Shown in pieces: positions 14,861-23,857 of a DNA stretch of 48,355 nt. The DNA lies in the NCBI RefSeq assembly GCF_014644435.1, contig NZ_BMKR01000048.1, positions 1 to 48,355 on the forward strand, written 5' to 3'. The stretch comes from Paenibacillus albidus. Its GTDB lineage: Bacteria > Bacillota > Bacilli > Paenibacillales > Paenibacillaceae. Position 1 is the first letter of the stretch. Each line of letters opens with the position of its first letter. The notes under the pieces were generated by a model, which worked only from the letters and a program-made list of their open reading frames with translations, was not told the DNA's origin and did not search any database. The translations under genes were made by a program, and so were the position numbers.

Positions 14861-16546
14861 CTACATGCGGTCTGGTGCAGACACTGCGATCAGACGCAGC
14901 ACATTGGCAATCGTCGTCCGCGTTGCGCCGAGCAGGGCCAGACGGGCCAGCGTCTGGGCCGGATCTTCGGTGATGACACGCTCCGCTTTGTAATAGCTGT
15001 GGAATTGCGAAGCCAGATCGTATACATAACGCACCAGACGGTGCGGGGCATACGATTCTGCCGCAATGGTAATTTCGGCAGGCAATTCACCGATTTTGCG
15101 CAATAGGTCATATTCATGAACGGCAGTGAGCTTGGTGAAATCAATCTCGGCCAGATCGGGCAGGGTAATTCCCTGTTCTTCCGCTTGGCGGAAGATGCTG
15201 CAAATCCGCGCATGTGCGTATTGAACATAGAACACCGGATTCTCGTTGGACGTTGAGATGGCCAGGTCCATATCAAAATCCAGATGGGAGTCCATGCTGC
15301 GCATGGTGAAGAAATAACGGATGGCATCAATGCCGACTTCCTCCATCAGATCCTCCATCGTTACCGCCTTGCCGGTGCGTTTGGACATTTTGACCTTCTC
15401 GCCATTCTGGAACAGGCTGACCATCTGGGCGATCAGCACCACCAGCTTGGCCGGATCATTGCCAAGCGCGGACATGGCCGCTTTCATCCGTGGAATATAC
15501 CCATGGTGGTCCGCTCCCCAGATATTGAACATTTTGTCGTATCCACGCAGATATTTGTCGTTATGATAAGCAATATCCGGCGTGAGGTACGTATAGGTTC
15601 CATCGTTCTTAATCAATACGCGGTCCTTGTCGTCGCCATATTTGGTGGTTTGCAGCCAGGTCGCGCCTTCCTGCTCATACACCTCGCCCCGATCACGCAA
15701 CTCATCCAGCGAGCGCAGCACTGCTCCATTCTCATAGAGGGAGGTTTCACTGAACCAGATGTCAAAAGAAACGCGGAAACGGCTAAGATCACGTTTGATT
15801 TTGTCCAGCTCTTTGCCCAGGCCATAGGTACGGAAAAATGCCGCGCGGTCGCCTGGAGTCATCTCCAGCAGCGCATCGCCTTTCTCGGCTACGAGCTCTC
15901 TGGCAAAACCTTTGATGTCTTCGCCGTGATAGCCGTCTTCCGGCATTTCAGCCGGTTGGCCAAGCTCCTGCAAATAGCGGGCTTCAATTGACTGGCACAG
16001 GTTGGCAACCTGATTGCCGGCATCATTGATATAATATTCGCGGGTTACCTGATAGCCGGCATAATCCAATACATTGCACAGCGCATCGCCGACAGCGGCG
16101 CCCCGGGCATGGCCCAAATGCAGGCTGCCGGTAGGATTGGCGCTGACAAATTCAATCTCAACCTTCTGCCCTTGGCCGATATCAACACGGCCATAGTTGT
16201 CTCCCTGCTCCAGGACTTGCTTGATGACCGGATACAAGTAATGTTTGGACAGGGTGAAGTTAATGAACCCCGGTCCGGCAATCTCCGCCTTCTCAATGGA
16301 TGCGCGGCCAGTCTCCAAATGCCCGATAATCGCTTCGGCGATCTGGCGCGGATTACGCTTCGCAATCTTCGTCAGCTGCATCGCGGCATTCGTAGCCAGA
16401 TCCCCATGCGCCTTGTCTTTGGGAACTTCCAGCACAAGGGCCGGCAGTTCTTCACGTGCAACCAGTCCGGCCGCCACAATGGCGTCGGCAATGGCTTCTT
16501 TCACCCGTTCATTGATAAGCTCTAACGGATTTTGACTCTGTGTCAT
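14861..16546 (-). CDS. argS: arginyl-tRNA synthetase
   Basis: A 561-residue class I synthetase that charges tRNA-Arg. The N-terminal Add1 domain, which recognises the tRNA D-loop, comes first, then the HIGH motif in SANPTGSLHLGHARGAA, the KMSK motif as KMSKRTG, and the alpha-helical anticodon-binding DALR domain ending LRLIAVSAPDRM. Length is typical of the family. The ATG overlaps the TGA of the upstream ywiB gene by four bases (ATGA), with AGGAGG ten bases upstream, so the two are translationally coupled. No T-box leader is visible, as the upstream sequence is coding. Confidence 0.97.
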   Translation of the reverse strand: MTQSQNPLELINERVKEAIADAIVAAGLVAREELPALVLEVPKDKAHGDLATNAAMQLTKIAKRNPRQIAEAIIGHLETGRASIEKAEIAGPGFINFTLSKHYLYPVIKQVLEQGDNYGRVDIGQGQKVEIEFVSANPTGSLHLGHARGAAVGDALCNVLDYAGYQVTREYYINDAGNQVANLCQSIEARYLQELGQPAEMPEDGYHGEDIKGFARELVAEKGDALLEMTPGDRAAFFRTYGLGKELDKIKRDLSRFRVSFDIWFSETSLYENGAVLRSLDELRDRGEVYEQEGATWLQTTKYGDDKDRVLIKNDGTYTYLTPDIAYHNDKYLRGYDKMFNIWGADHHGYIPRMKAAMSALGNDPAKLVVLIAQMVSLFQNGEKVKMSKRTGKAVTMEDLMEEVGIDAIRYFFTMRSMDSHLDFDMDLAISTSNENPVFYVQYAHARICSIFRQAEEQGITLPDLAEIDFTKLTAVHEYDLLRKIGELPAEITIAAESYAPHRLVRYVYDLASQFHSYYKAERVITEDPAQTLARLALLGATRTTIANVLRLIAVSAPDRM

Positions 16547-16986
16547 GATTTTGGTTCCTCCTGTATATGCAAACTAATAGCGAATGATCCAGATAATTCC
16601 CCGTACACATGCAGATCATAATCCCACGAAACGGTAAAATCGCGTCCCTTACGCACAACATCCAGCTTCCGGGTCTGCGTAGAGAGATTGAACTGGGTAT
16701 ACGGTGAGCGGTAGAACCCCGGCAACTGCCGCCCCGCTTCAAAGGTCTGCTCCGACTGCACCGCACCATGGCGGATCAGCTTCAGCTCGCTTCCTGATAT
16801 CTTGACGGTTGTCCGGACGGAAACCGATTCCCCTTGAGGGCTCTGCTGTAATTCTTCATATCGGACATACAGCTGTGGTCCTTTGGATATGACTTCGCCG
16901 GCAACGTTCAAGACATTCCGCTGCCCGTCCTGAAGGCTGACGAGCTGAATGGAGACCGGGTACTTGTCGGACTGCAATTCAGGCAC
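16543..16986 (-). CDS. ywiB: YwiB-like DUF1934 family protein
   Basis: A 147-residue protein of the DUF1934 family, predicted to be an all-beta lipocalin-like barrel. Alternating strands such as YPVSIQLVSLQ, QLYVRYEEL and FAISLHI support this, and no signal peptide or membrane segment is present. The function is not known. The gene precedes argS in Bacillus as well. The start is GTG with GGAGG eight bases upstream. It overlaps argS by four bases. A large inverted repeat (17015-17058) lies just upstream and may hold its promoter or end the preceding transcript. Confidence 0.87.
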   Translation of the reverse strand: MPELQSDKYPVSIQLVSLQDGQRNVLNVAGEVISKGPQLYVRYEELQQSPQGESVSVRTTVKISGSELKLIRHGAVQSEQTFEAGRQLPGFYRSPYTQFNLSTQTRKLDVVRKGRDFTVSWDYDLHVYGELSGSFAISLHIQEEPKS

Positions 16987-17014
16987 TACATGTTCCTCCG
17001 TTTCTAAACTGAAA

Positions 17015-17058
17015 TATAAGACTGAACCCCATCGGGCAGGGCCCTAAAGCGTCTTATA
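17015..17058. repeat. 44-base inverted repeat before ywiB
   Basis: TATAAGAC (17015-17022) and GTCTTATA (17051-17058) form perfect eight-base arms around a GC-rich core that can pair through ACCCC and GGGC segments. It lies between the GNAT gene end and ywiB. It lacks a clear T-run, so it may be a terminator of the nitrilase/GNAT operon or an operator. Confidence 0.55.
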
Positions 17059-17118
17059 CTCTCAACTAAGGCCAAACCTGCATATTCGCTTAACCATTGT
17101 ACACTATATCCTTTTCGA

Positions 17119-17793
17119 TTATAAGGGACGCAATTCGACCTTATCTGCGGACCGAAGCTGTTCCACCATGGCGTGCCATGACTGCGGCTTGCTGTCCAGT
17201 ACCGAATAATAACGGGTCAGGAAATCGGCAACCAGACCAGCGCTCAGCGAGGTCCGCTCTTCATCCCCAGGCATGAAACACAGGTCCAGCCCGGTCACAG
17301 CTTCACCGTCGCCTAACCAGGAAGGGTGCACATACGGGAAGTCCAGACGCTGATACCCCAGGTGGGACAGCACCTCACGCCGTACGAACGGGTCCATCGG
17401 CTTCACACCGCCAAATGCAAAATCTTCTACCCGGTAAGGATCATAGATCTCGGCGAACATACCCAGCAGCTCTTGGCCTTCTGCGGCGGCGAGTGCCTGC
17501 AGGTCCTTCAGACGGCTCGTAGCCAGGAAACGCCCAATCCCCAGACCTTCCCGGCCGATAATGGTGAAATCGGTCATGGCCACGTTCCAATCGGGATAGT
17601 AACGGTATTCGGTAGTGCCGACCACTTCGCCCTCATGCACAGCGACGAATACCCGAATCCCCGGATCTTCGAGCGGCTCTTTCCACAAGCTGAATTCAAG
17701 CACTTCCTCCGGCGGAAATACCTCCGTCATCAACTGATGCAAGGAACGGAACAAAGGGTCCTCAATACTGCTAATTCTGATATATTCCATCAT
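17119..17793 (-). CDS. GNAT-family acetyltransferase-like protein
   Basis: A 224-residue protein with a GNAT-like core in its first 120 residues. RVFVAVHEGEVVGTTEYRYYP gives the beta-strand pair, and EGLGIGRFLATSRLKDLQALA fits the acetyl-CoA pyrophosphate loop and helix. The C-terminal 100 residues carry an Asp/Pro-rich FPYVHPSW segment and a helical end that I do not recognise. The gene starts 20 bases after the second GNAT gene, with GGAGGAGG before two adjacent ATG codons, and is last in the nitrilase-GNAT-GNAT operon. Acceptor substrate unknown. Enzymatic activity is inferred from the fold only. Confidence 0.75.
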   Translation of the reverse strand: MMEYIRISSIEDPLFRSLHQLMTEVFPPEEVLEFSLWKEPLEDPGIRVFVAVHEGEVVGTTEYRYYPDWNVAMTDFTIIGREGLGIGRFLATSRLKDLQALAAAEGQELLGMFAEIYDPYRVEDFAFGGVKPMDPFVRREVLSHLGYQRLDFPYVHPSWLGDGEAVTGLDLCFMPGDEERTSLSAGLVADFLTRYYSVLDSKPQSWHAMVEQLRSADKVELRPL

Positions 17794-17813
17794 TAAGCCT
17801 CCTCCAATCGCTT

Positions 17814-18485
17814 TTATCTAAAAGGGTTCTTCCACTCCATCAATGCCGCATAATTCCTGGACTCCTCATCCTCAAGATAACCGGCTACCACACCAAGCGG
17901 TGTACGTCCGCAACGCAGCAGGAAGGTGATCACCGGATCGGCCAGCCTCCCTGCCACCACATCCGCCAAATATTGCTCAGCCTTCATCTCAGGCGCCTGC
18001 TTGTGAAAGCCGGGCATTCGCCCTGCACCAAGCAGACGCGACAGCTTCTGTTCCACGACCACGTGATACAGCGACTGCACCAGCTCCTTGCCAAGTCCGA
18101 GCTTGCGGTATTTGGGACGCACACAGAGATCGGCAATATATAAGGCGTTGCCGTCCGGAAGATGAGTGGTGATATACCCGTCCGCGGTCACTACAGCCCA
18201 CGAGTGTGCTGCATCTTCCGCATGAGAAGGGTCAAAATCAATCTTGAGGCTTGTGACCGATCCCGCCAGTTCGCCGCCCGCCTCCACACACAGCGCCCCC
18301 TCGGGAAATAACGTCACATGATTCAGCAGCTGCCCCCGGTTCCACCATAGCTCCGCAGGATAAGGAGGCGGAAAGGCTTCGGACTGAATCCTGATCATCT
18401 CCTCGAAATCCTGTTCAGTATAGTTGCGGATTACAGCTTGTACCGGCGTGTTGCCGTCAAATACATAGAATGTTTTGTGATACAT
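17814..18485 (-). CDS. GNAT-family N-acetyltransferase, YhcX N-domain type
   Basis: A 223-residue acetyltransferase. The core is ALCVEAGGELAGSVTSL, then YIADLCVRPKYRKLGLGKELVQ (acetyl-CoA binding R-x-x-G-x-G/A-type loop), then a C-terminal half with GAGRMPGFHK. In many Bacillota this type of domain is fused to a carbon-nitrogen hydrolase in one polypeptide (YhcX type). Here the hydrolase is the separate gene just upstream. The ATG follows the nitrilase TAG stop by one codon (TAG GCT ATG), in the same frame, with only a weak ribosome binding site, so translation probably depends on coupling. The shared substrate is unknown. Confidence 0.82.
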   Translation of the reverse strand: MYHKTFYVFDGNTPVQAVIRNYTEQDFEEMIRIQSEAFPPPYPAELWWNRGQLLNHVTLFPEGALCVEAGGELAGSVTSLKIDFDPSHAEDAAHSWAVVTADGYITTHLPDGNALYIADLCVRPKYRKLGLGKELVQSLYHVVVEQKLSRLLGAGRMPGFHKQAPEMKAEQYLADVVAGRLADPVITFLLRCGRTPLGVVAGYLEDEESRNYAALMEWKNPFR

Positions 18486-18488
18486 AGC

Positions 18489-19346
18489 CTATGTCCAGTC
18501 CGTATACAGATCGGTTCTGCGGTCGCGCCACGTTGTCACGGACCCGCGCTCACGCACGCGGTAGAGCAGTTCCAGATCCAGATCGGCAGTGATGATCATG
18601 TCGTCGTTAATCTCCCCTTCGGCCAGCAGCCCCTTGGGCGGGAAAGGAATATCGTTCGGGGTAATAATCGCCGCCTGGCCGAAGTTGGCCCGCATCAGGT
18701 CGACAGTAGGCAGCGAACCAACCGTTCCTGTAAGCACGACATAGATCTGATTCTCAATGGCCCGGGCGTGGCTGGTATACCGAACGCGGTGGAAGCCGTG
18801 GCGGTCATCGGTGCAGGATGGGCAAAAAATGACGTCAGCCCCCTTGGCCTTAGCCATACGTACAATCTCCGGGAACTCAATATCGTAGCAGGTCAGCATT
18901 GCAATGGTTCCCTTGTCCGTCTCGAATACTTCGAGCCCTTCGCCTGCACCCATGTTCCAGCCTTCAACCTCGGCGGGTGTAATGTGCAGCTTGGCCTGCT
19001 CGGCAATTCTTCCATCCGGGTAAAAGAGATGGGCCACATTGTACAGCTTCTCATTCCGGCGCAGCACATGGGTACCACCAATGATATGTACCTGATACTT
19101 CTTGGCGAACCCTGAGAACATCTCCCGGTAGCGCTCTGTAAATTGTGGCAGATCCTCAATGCTAAGCGCCCGGCCTTCGGCATCGCCGATGGACATCAGC
19201 TGAGTGGTCAGAAATTCGGGGAACAGAATAAACTCCGCGCCGTATTCCTCGGCCGTCTTGATGTAATGCTCGCACTGGGCGGCAAACTCCTCAAATGAAG
19301 AAATCGTATGCAGATGGTATTGTACAGCGGATACGCGAAAAGTCAT
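18489..19346 (-). CDS. carbon-nitrogen hydrolase of the nitrilase superfamily
   Basis: A 285-residue hydrolase with the complete Glu-Lys-Cys triad: E44 in LFPEFLT, K119 in AKLHITPAE and C153 in MLTCYDIEFPE. Such enzymes split amide or nitrile bonds. The sequence resembles the C-terminal half of YhcX-type proteins that combine GNAT and hydrolase domains. GGGAGGA stands nine bases before the ATG. The gene leads an operon with two GNAT genes; the next begins one in-frame codon after its TAG stop, so readthrough would create a hydrolase-acetyltransferase fusion in the opposite order to YhcX. Candidate substrates are N-acylated or amide metabolites, but the sequence does not decide. Confidence 0.88.
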   Translation of the reverse strand: MTFRVSAVQYHLHTISSFEEFAAQCEHYIKTAEEYGAEFILFPEFLTTQLMSIGDAEGRALSIEDLPQFTERYREMFSGFAKKYQVHIIGGTHVLRRNEKLYNVAHLFYPDGRIAEQAKLHITPAEVEGWNMGAGEGLEVFETDKGTIAMLTCYDIEFPEIVRMAKAKGADVIFCPSCTDDRHGFHRVRYTSHARAIENQIYVVLTGTVGSLPTVDLMRANFGQAAIITPNDIPFPPKGLLAEGEINDDMIITADLDLELLYRVRERGSVTTWRDRRTDLYTDWT

Positions 19347-19482
19347 GCCGGCTAATCCTCCCTAATCCCTGATTAAATGCTTTGTTTGAACACGCTCTTG
19401 TTGAAGTACATAAAATTTTACCATAATGGTCTGTAAAAGACACTTGGGGCTTTATCCGGTGCGCCAGGATGCTGACAGGTAC

Positions 19483-19531
19483 ACAAAAAGACTGCCCCGG
19501 GCCCGCTTGAACGGTCCCGCTGAGCAGTCTT
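19483..19531 (-). terminator. terminator of the secreted propeller gene
   Basis: On the minus strand AAGACTGC, a long GC-rich inner arm and GGCAGTCTT then TTTGTG. It begins about 24 bases after the stop of the gene at 19555. Confidence 0.7.
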
Positions 19532-19554
19532 GCTAATGAGAGGATGTTACTTCC

Positions 19555-20733
19555 TTAGAACTCAAAAGAAAACTTGGCCGTCCAATGGGCTCCCGCATCT
19601 TTGGTGGCATAAAGCGTGGAGCTGTCAAAATCTCTGACGGCCATCCAGCCCTGATTGTGATCGGTAAATGAGATCATGCCCTCATATCCGTGCACAGTCG
19701 CGCTGTTGTTCCAGGTCTGTCCGTTATCTTTGGTGAAGCCTGTGCCCACCTGTTCAGCGGCAGGCAAATACCCTACCATAAAGGCCGCCTCCTTGCCAAT
19801 CAGCTGCAGATTCCCCGGTTTGCCCGAAGCCGGACCCCGGTTGACCTTGGTCCTGCCGCTGCCTGGCGCAGGGCCGCCTCCGGCTGAATCCTGTGCGATG
19901 ACACGGGTCCAGCTTCCGCCCGTATTCGAACTTGAATACAGCGAGTAAGAGGTGTGTGACATACCGGAACCGCCATAGAGCAGCGCGTAGACTTGGTTGC
20001 CCTTCGCATAGATCTGCCCATACTGAGGGTCAGCAAAATTAGATTTCAGCCTCAGCTTCCAGTTGGCCCCGCCGTCCGCCGTGCTCATCACCTGGTAGCC
20101 GGTGCCTGGAACGATGACCACAGCCCAGCCGCTGTTGCGGCTGCTGAAATAAGCTCCGCGCGTATTGGCCGGCGTTGGAATCTTGCTCCAGCCAAGCCCG
20201 CCGTCTTTTGTATAGTAGGTGGAGGCCCGGTTGTATCCGAAGCCGGTCTTGCTGTCCATGAATTCCACATGTTCAAAGGTCACCGCTTGCTTCGACAGTC
20301 TTTTCCACGTGGAACCCCCATCGGTTGTGCCAATCAGATATTTAGCCTGGCCTTCTTGAACAGAAGCCAGCGCAAATCCGTTCACATTATCAGGAAAGCT
20401 TAATTGCCGAAAGCTCCATTGTCCTTGATAAATCTCCTGGAAGTGACAGCCGCCATCCGATGTGCCGATGAGAAATCCGTTCCCTGCCGCCCGGCCCGTA
20501 TCCGCATTCAGGAACTCCACGTCAGCAAAAGTGAGCGGAACCGTTCCTTCGCCCGTATGTTTCTTTTGCAGCTGCTGCAGCAGCCCCTGATCGCCTGTGT
20601 TGCATACCGGAGCAGGCGTAGCCGATGCAGCGGCCTGTACCGGGGCACCTCCTGTCCCCCATCCTGAGACCATAAGCAGACCCACGGAGAGAAGTGATAT
20701 AGTCTTATTTTGCAATTTTTTCGCAAAGTTCAT
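19555..20733 (-). CDS. secreted beta-propeller protein with YCF48/BNR-like repeats
   Basis: A 392-residue exported protein. Residues 1-34 are a signal peptide (basic MNFAKKLQNK, hydrophobic ISLLSVGLLMVSG, cleavage near VQAAASA), with no lipobox. The mature part has repeated units of the form GTSDGG, GTTDGGSTWK, YTKDGGLGWSK, STADGGANWK, FTKDNGQTWN and ATKDAGAHWT, each about 45-60 residues apart. They form the blades of a sialidase/YCF48-type propeller. No catalytic Asp box chemistry is implied. I chose the ATG at 20733 because TAGGAGG stands just upstream; the longer frame has none. It is divergent from the PBP gene. Role unknown, probably binding at the cell surface. Confidence 0.8.
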   Translation of the reverse strand: MNFAKKLQNKTISLLSVGLLMVSGWGTGGAPVQAAASATPAPVCNTGDQGLLQQLQKKHTGEGTVPLTFADVEFLNADTGRAAGNGFLIGTSDGGCHFQEIYQGQWSFRQLSFPDNVNGFALASVQEGQAKYLIGTTDGGSTWKRLSKQAVTFEHVEFMDSKTGFGYNRASTYYTKDGGLGWSKIPTPANTRGAYFSSRNSGWAVVIVPGTGYQVMSTADGGANWKLRLKSNFADPQYGQIYAKGNQVYALLYGGSGMSHTSYSLYSSSNTGGSWTRVIAQDSAGGGPAPGSGRTKVNRGPASGKPGNLQLIGKEAAFMVGYLPAAEQVGTGFTKDNGQTWNNSATVHGYEGMISFTDHNQGWMAVRDFDSSTLYATKDAGAHWTAKFSFEF

Positions 20734-20867
20734 CGTGACACCTCCTAAGTTATATTTACCCTGTATTACTGTCACTACTCTGTTATAACGCTTGCGGGAC
20801 AGTGCCTTCTATCTGCAAACATCACAGAATAGCTACAAATTATTCATGAAAGGGCCGCCTTCGCGGA

Positions 20868-20898
20868 TGAATATCCTGCCTCTTCCTTCCCCATAATG
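20868..20898 (+). promoter_or_regulatory. sigma-G-like promoter of the class A PBP
   Basis: TGAATA (20868-20873), an 18-base spacer and CATAATG (20892-20898) match the forespore sigma-G pattern TGMATA / CATNNTA except for the last base. Initiation would lie just before the AAAGGAG ribosome binding site of the ATG at 20926, leaving a leader of about 20 bases. B. subtilis pbpG is known to be forespore-expressed, which supports this. Confidence 0.55.
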
Positions 20899-20925
20899 GG
20901 AATGAAAAGAAAGGAGCCTGGTAGA

Positions 20926-23001
20926 ATGCCGCGAGATTCCGCTGTCCCCCCAATACGTAAACGCCCCTTCCGCCGGATACTCCGACTGCTAGCCGCCTTG
21001 ACTGTGCTGGGCCTGCTGGCTGCAGGAGGCCTGCTCGGGTACTTGTATCAAAAAGAACTTCCTCCTGTCGGGGATGATGTGCGTTCCAAACTGCTGGATG
21101 CCCGTGGCAATGTGCTTGCTACTTTTGCCTCCGACGGGCGCAGCCGTGAGCCGGTAACCCTCAGCCGGATCTCACCTTTGCTTATACAGGCTACTCTGGC
21201 GGTAGAGGACCGCAAATTCTATGACCATATCGGCTTTGACCCGAAGGGAATGGCCCGGGCGGTGCTCGTCAATCTGGAGAAGGGGAGCCGCACCCAGGGT
21301 GCCAGCACATTAACCCAACAGTTGGCGCGCAATTTGTACCTGTCCCATGAGAAGACCTGGACACGTAAGGCTAAGGAAGCCCTCTATACTCTGCAGCTGG
21401 AGATGAAGTACAGCAAAGACGAGATCCTGAATATGTATTTGAATGAAATCTATTATGGACACGGGGCATACGGGATCGAAGCGGCAGCCCGGATGTATTT
21501 CGGCAAAGCTGCAGCGGAGCTGAATCTGGCCGAGAGCACCATGCTGGCCGGTATCCCCAAAGGCCCTACTTATTACTCCCCTTACAATCACATGGACAAC
21601 GCCAAGGAACGCCAGGGCATCATTTTGTCCGTCATGAAGGATCAGGGCCATATTACCGCTGCGGAAGAAGAGCAGGCCAAGCAGGAGAAACTGAACCTTA
21701 AACCCCGGGGTGAAAGGGATGCCACTGTCGATGCCCCATATTTCCGTGATTATATCCGGACTCTGGTCATGGACACCCTGCATATCAGCAGCGACGAACT
21801 GGACCAGGGCGGCCTGACTGTCTATACGACACTGGACCCCGAGATGCAATCTGCCGCCGAAGAAGCGGTCCACAAGGGCATGGATCAGAACGGTGAGCTG
21901 GAGACCGCGCTCGTATCCATCGACCCCCGCAGCGGCTATATCAAAGCCATGGTCGGCGGCAAAAATTATCGGTCCAACCAGTTCAATCACGCACTGGCGA
22001 CAACACGACAGCCGGGTTCTGCGTTTAAACCGATTATGTATTTGACGGCACTGTCTTCCAAATCCATGACCGGACTGTCCGTCTTCAACAGCCAGCCGAC
22101 CCTGTTCCATTATGATAACAACCGGCAGACGTATCAGCCCCGCAACTTCGGAGATAAATATCTGGGTGAGATTAACATGAGGCAGGCTATTGCGGCTTCC
22201 GACAATATTTATGCCGTAAATACCATTCTGAAAGTTGGCGCGGATAAAGTTGCCGAAATGGCGGTCAAAATGGGGATCGACAGCCCGCTGCAACATGTCC
22301 CTTCGCTTGCACTCGGCACTTCACCGGTCAGTCCGCTGGAAATGGCCTCGGCTTTTGCCGTAATCGGCGGCGGAGGCCTAAAAATGCCGGTCACGGCTAT
22401 CCTGAAAATTACGGATGCCGAGGGCTCCGTGTTATATGAGGCTCCGCCGCCACAGGGAGAGGCTGTCGTTGAACCCGCCGCTGCCTATGTGCTTACCCGG
22501 CTCATGGAGGGTGTATTTGAGAGCGGGGGGACCGGGAGCCGTGTGGCCTCGGAGATCAAGCGGCCTGTGGCCGGCAAAACCGGCACCACCGATACCGACG
22601 GGTGGATGGTCGGTTTCACACCGGAACTTTCCACGGCTGTCTGGGTGGGTTATGACAAGGGCCGAAATATTGAGACGGCCGACGGCCGGCGGGCGGCACC
22701 AATTTTTGCCCGGTTTACCGAGAAGGCATTAGAGAATGTTCCGCCGAAGACTTTTCCGATACCGGATGGTGTCGTCAGTGTGTATATTAATCCGAAATCC
22801 GGCAAACTGGCCACGGCAGCCTGTCCGGATAAAGAGCTGGAAACCTTCATTAGCGGTACCGAACCTACGGAATACTGCGAGGAGCATAGCACGGGCGGCT
22901 CCGCTGGCCCTGCAGCCGGAGGCGAGGCTCCACACCCGCCTGATCCTGCTGAAGAGCATAACTCCTTATGGGGTGATATCAAGCGGTGGTGGCTCAATTA
23001 G
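20926..23001 (+). CDS. pbpG: class A penicillin-binding protein (PBP2d/PbpG type)
   Basis: A 691-residue bifunctional peptidoglycan synthase. A cytoplasmic basic tail and one membrane segment (about residues 20-42, LAALTVLGLLAAGGLLGYLY) lead to the GT51 glycosyltransferase domain with EDRKFYDHIGFD, GASTLTQQLARN and the NEIYYGHGAYGIEAAA motif. The transpeptidase domain has the SxxK motif as PGSAFKP, SDN in AASDNIYAVN, and KTGTTD. The C-terminus is Gly/Pro/Glu-rich. I moved the start from 20896 to the ATG at 20926, which has AAAGGAG nine bases upstream. The sigma-G-like promoter and nearby ywhD point to the PbpG branch, used in spore cortex or germ wall synthesis; PbpF is the alternative. Confidence 0.88.
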   Translation: MPRDSAVPPIRKRPFRRILRLLAALTVLGLLAAGGLLGYLYQKELPPVGDDVRSKLLDARGNVLATFASDGRSREPVTLSRISPLLIQATLAVEDRKFYDHIGFDPKGMARAVLVNLEKGSRTQGASTLTQQLARNLYLSHEKTWTRKAKEALYTLQLEMKYSKDEILNMYLNEIYYGHGAYGIEAAARMYFGKAAAELNLAESTMLAGIPKGPTYYSPYNHMDNAKERQGIILSVMKDQGHITAAEEEQAKQEKLNLKPRGERDATVDAPYFRDYIRTLVMDTLHISSDELDQGGLTVYTTLDPEMQSAAEEAVHKGMDQNGELETALVSIDPRSGYIKAMVGGKNYRSNQFNHALATTRQPGSAFKPIMYLTALSSKSMTGLSVFNSQPTLFHYDNNRQTYQPRNFGDKYLGEINMRQAIAASDNIYAVNTILKVGADKVAEMAVKMGIDSPLQHVPSLALGTSPVSPLEMASAFAVIGGGGLKMPVTAILKITDAEGSVLYEAPPPQGEAVVEPAAAYVLTRLMEGVFESGGTGSRVASEIKRPVAGKTGTTDTDGWMVGFTPELSTAVWVGYDKGRNIETADGRRAAPIFARFTEKALENVPPKTFPIPDGVVSVYINPKSGKLATAACPDKELETFISGTEPTEYCEEHSTGGSAGPAAGGEAPHPPDPAEEHNSLWGDIKRWWLN

Positions 23002-23100
23002 CAGGTTGCGGCAGCCTGTATCTTGGGATACGATAAGGACTATTATCGAAGAGGCTGCAGCAGCTTTATAGAGCCTCATCAGAAAGGTGCTGGGTCTTTC

Positions 23101-23757
23101 GTGTCTTCAACTAACCGAAGCCTGCCGCTGCCTCCCGAGCTATACAAAGGTACGGCACTGGAGGCCGCTCCGCGACTGCTTGGACAGCATCTGGTCCGGC
23201 GTACTGAAGAAGGCGACATCGTTTGCCGAATTGTAGAAACCGAGAGCTACGGAGGAATAGAGGACAAGGGCAGCCACGCCTATAATGGACGCCGCACAGC
23301 CCGTACGGAGGTTATGTTCAGTTCCGGGGGTGCTGCTTATGTATATTTGATCTACGGGATGTACCACTGCCTCAACGTCGTTACCGGATCCGTTGGCGAT
23401 CCCCAGGCGGTGCTGATCCGCGCCGTAGAACCGCTGACACCTGCCGATGCTGAGCGAATGGTCTCCTTCCGCAGTATCACAGTCAAGCGCCCTTCTGACT
23501 TGTCAGGGGGTCCTGGGAAGCTGTGCCGGGCTCTGCAGGTAAACAAAAGCCACAACGGCACCCGCCTTGATGTGTCCGGCGGCCCGCTATGGATTGAACA
23601 AGGGACTGACCCGGCTTCGCTTGATGTTGTTCAATGCCCGCGGATTAACATTCCCTATGCCGAAGAGTATGCCGGACGTCCTTGGCGCTTCTATATCAGG
23701 GACAATCCCTATGTCTCGGTTAAAGACCCCCAGGCGGTCCCCCTAATCTGGCTATAA
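23101..23757 (+). CDS. 3-methyladenine DNA glycosylase (AAG/MPG family)
   Basis: A 218-residue alkyladenine glycosylase that removes 3-methyladenine and related lesions in base excision repair. The catalytic Glu lies in VETESYGGIEDKGSHAYNGRRTART, and the tail of the fold includes AAYVYLIYGMYHCLNVV and LSGGPGKLCRAL. I moved the start from ATG 23023 to GTG 23101 because AGAAAGGTG precedes the GTG and the family is normally about 200 residues. It follows the PBP by 100 bases and ends at a strong terminator. The residual sequence between the PBP stop and this start has no other gene. Confidence 0.9.
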   Translation: MSSTNRSLPLPPELYKGTALEAAPRLLGQHLVRRTEEGDIVCRIVETESYGGIEDKGSHAYNGRRTARTEVMFSSGGAAYVYLIYGMYHCLNVVTGSVGDPQAVLIRAVEPLTPADAERMVSFRSITVKRPSDLSGGPGKLCRALQVNKSHNGTRLDVSGGPLWIEQGTDPASLDVVQCPRINIPYAEEYAGRPWRFYIRDNPYVSVKDPQAVPLIWL

Positions 23758-23817
23758 AGCTTGAACCCGGGACGTTTCGGCAGCCTTAAATTGGGTATAA
23801 ATGAATAGAACCCCAAT

Positions 23818-23857
23818 AAACCTCTCCCTTTGGATTTCACGAACGGAGAGGTTTTTC
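23818..23857 (+). terminator. terminator of the glycosylase gene
   Basis: AAACCTCTCC, a 17-base loop, GGAGAGGTTTTTC. It is followed by TTGACA (about 23859), with no good -10 at normal spacing. Confidence 0.8.

Noticed and set aside
21310..22296. 328-codon frame opposite the class A PBP
   Set aside because: It is antisense to conserved glycosyltransferase and transpeptidase motifs and lacks a ribosome binding site.
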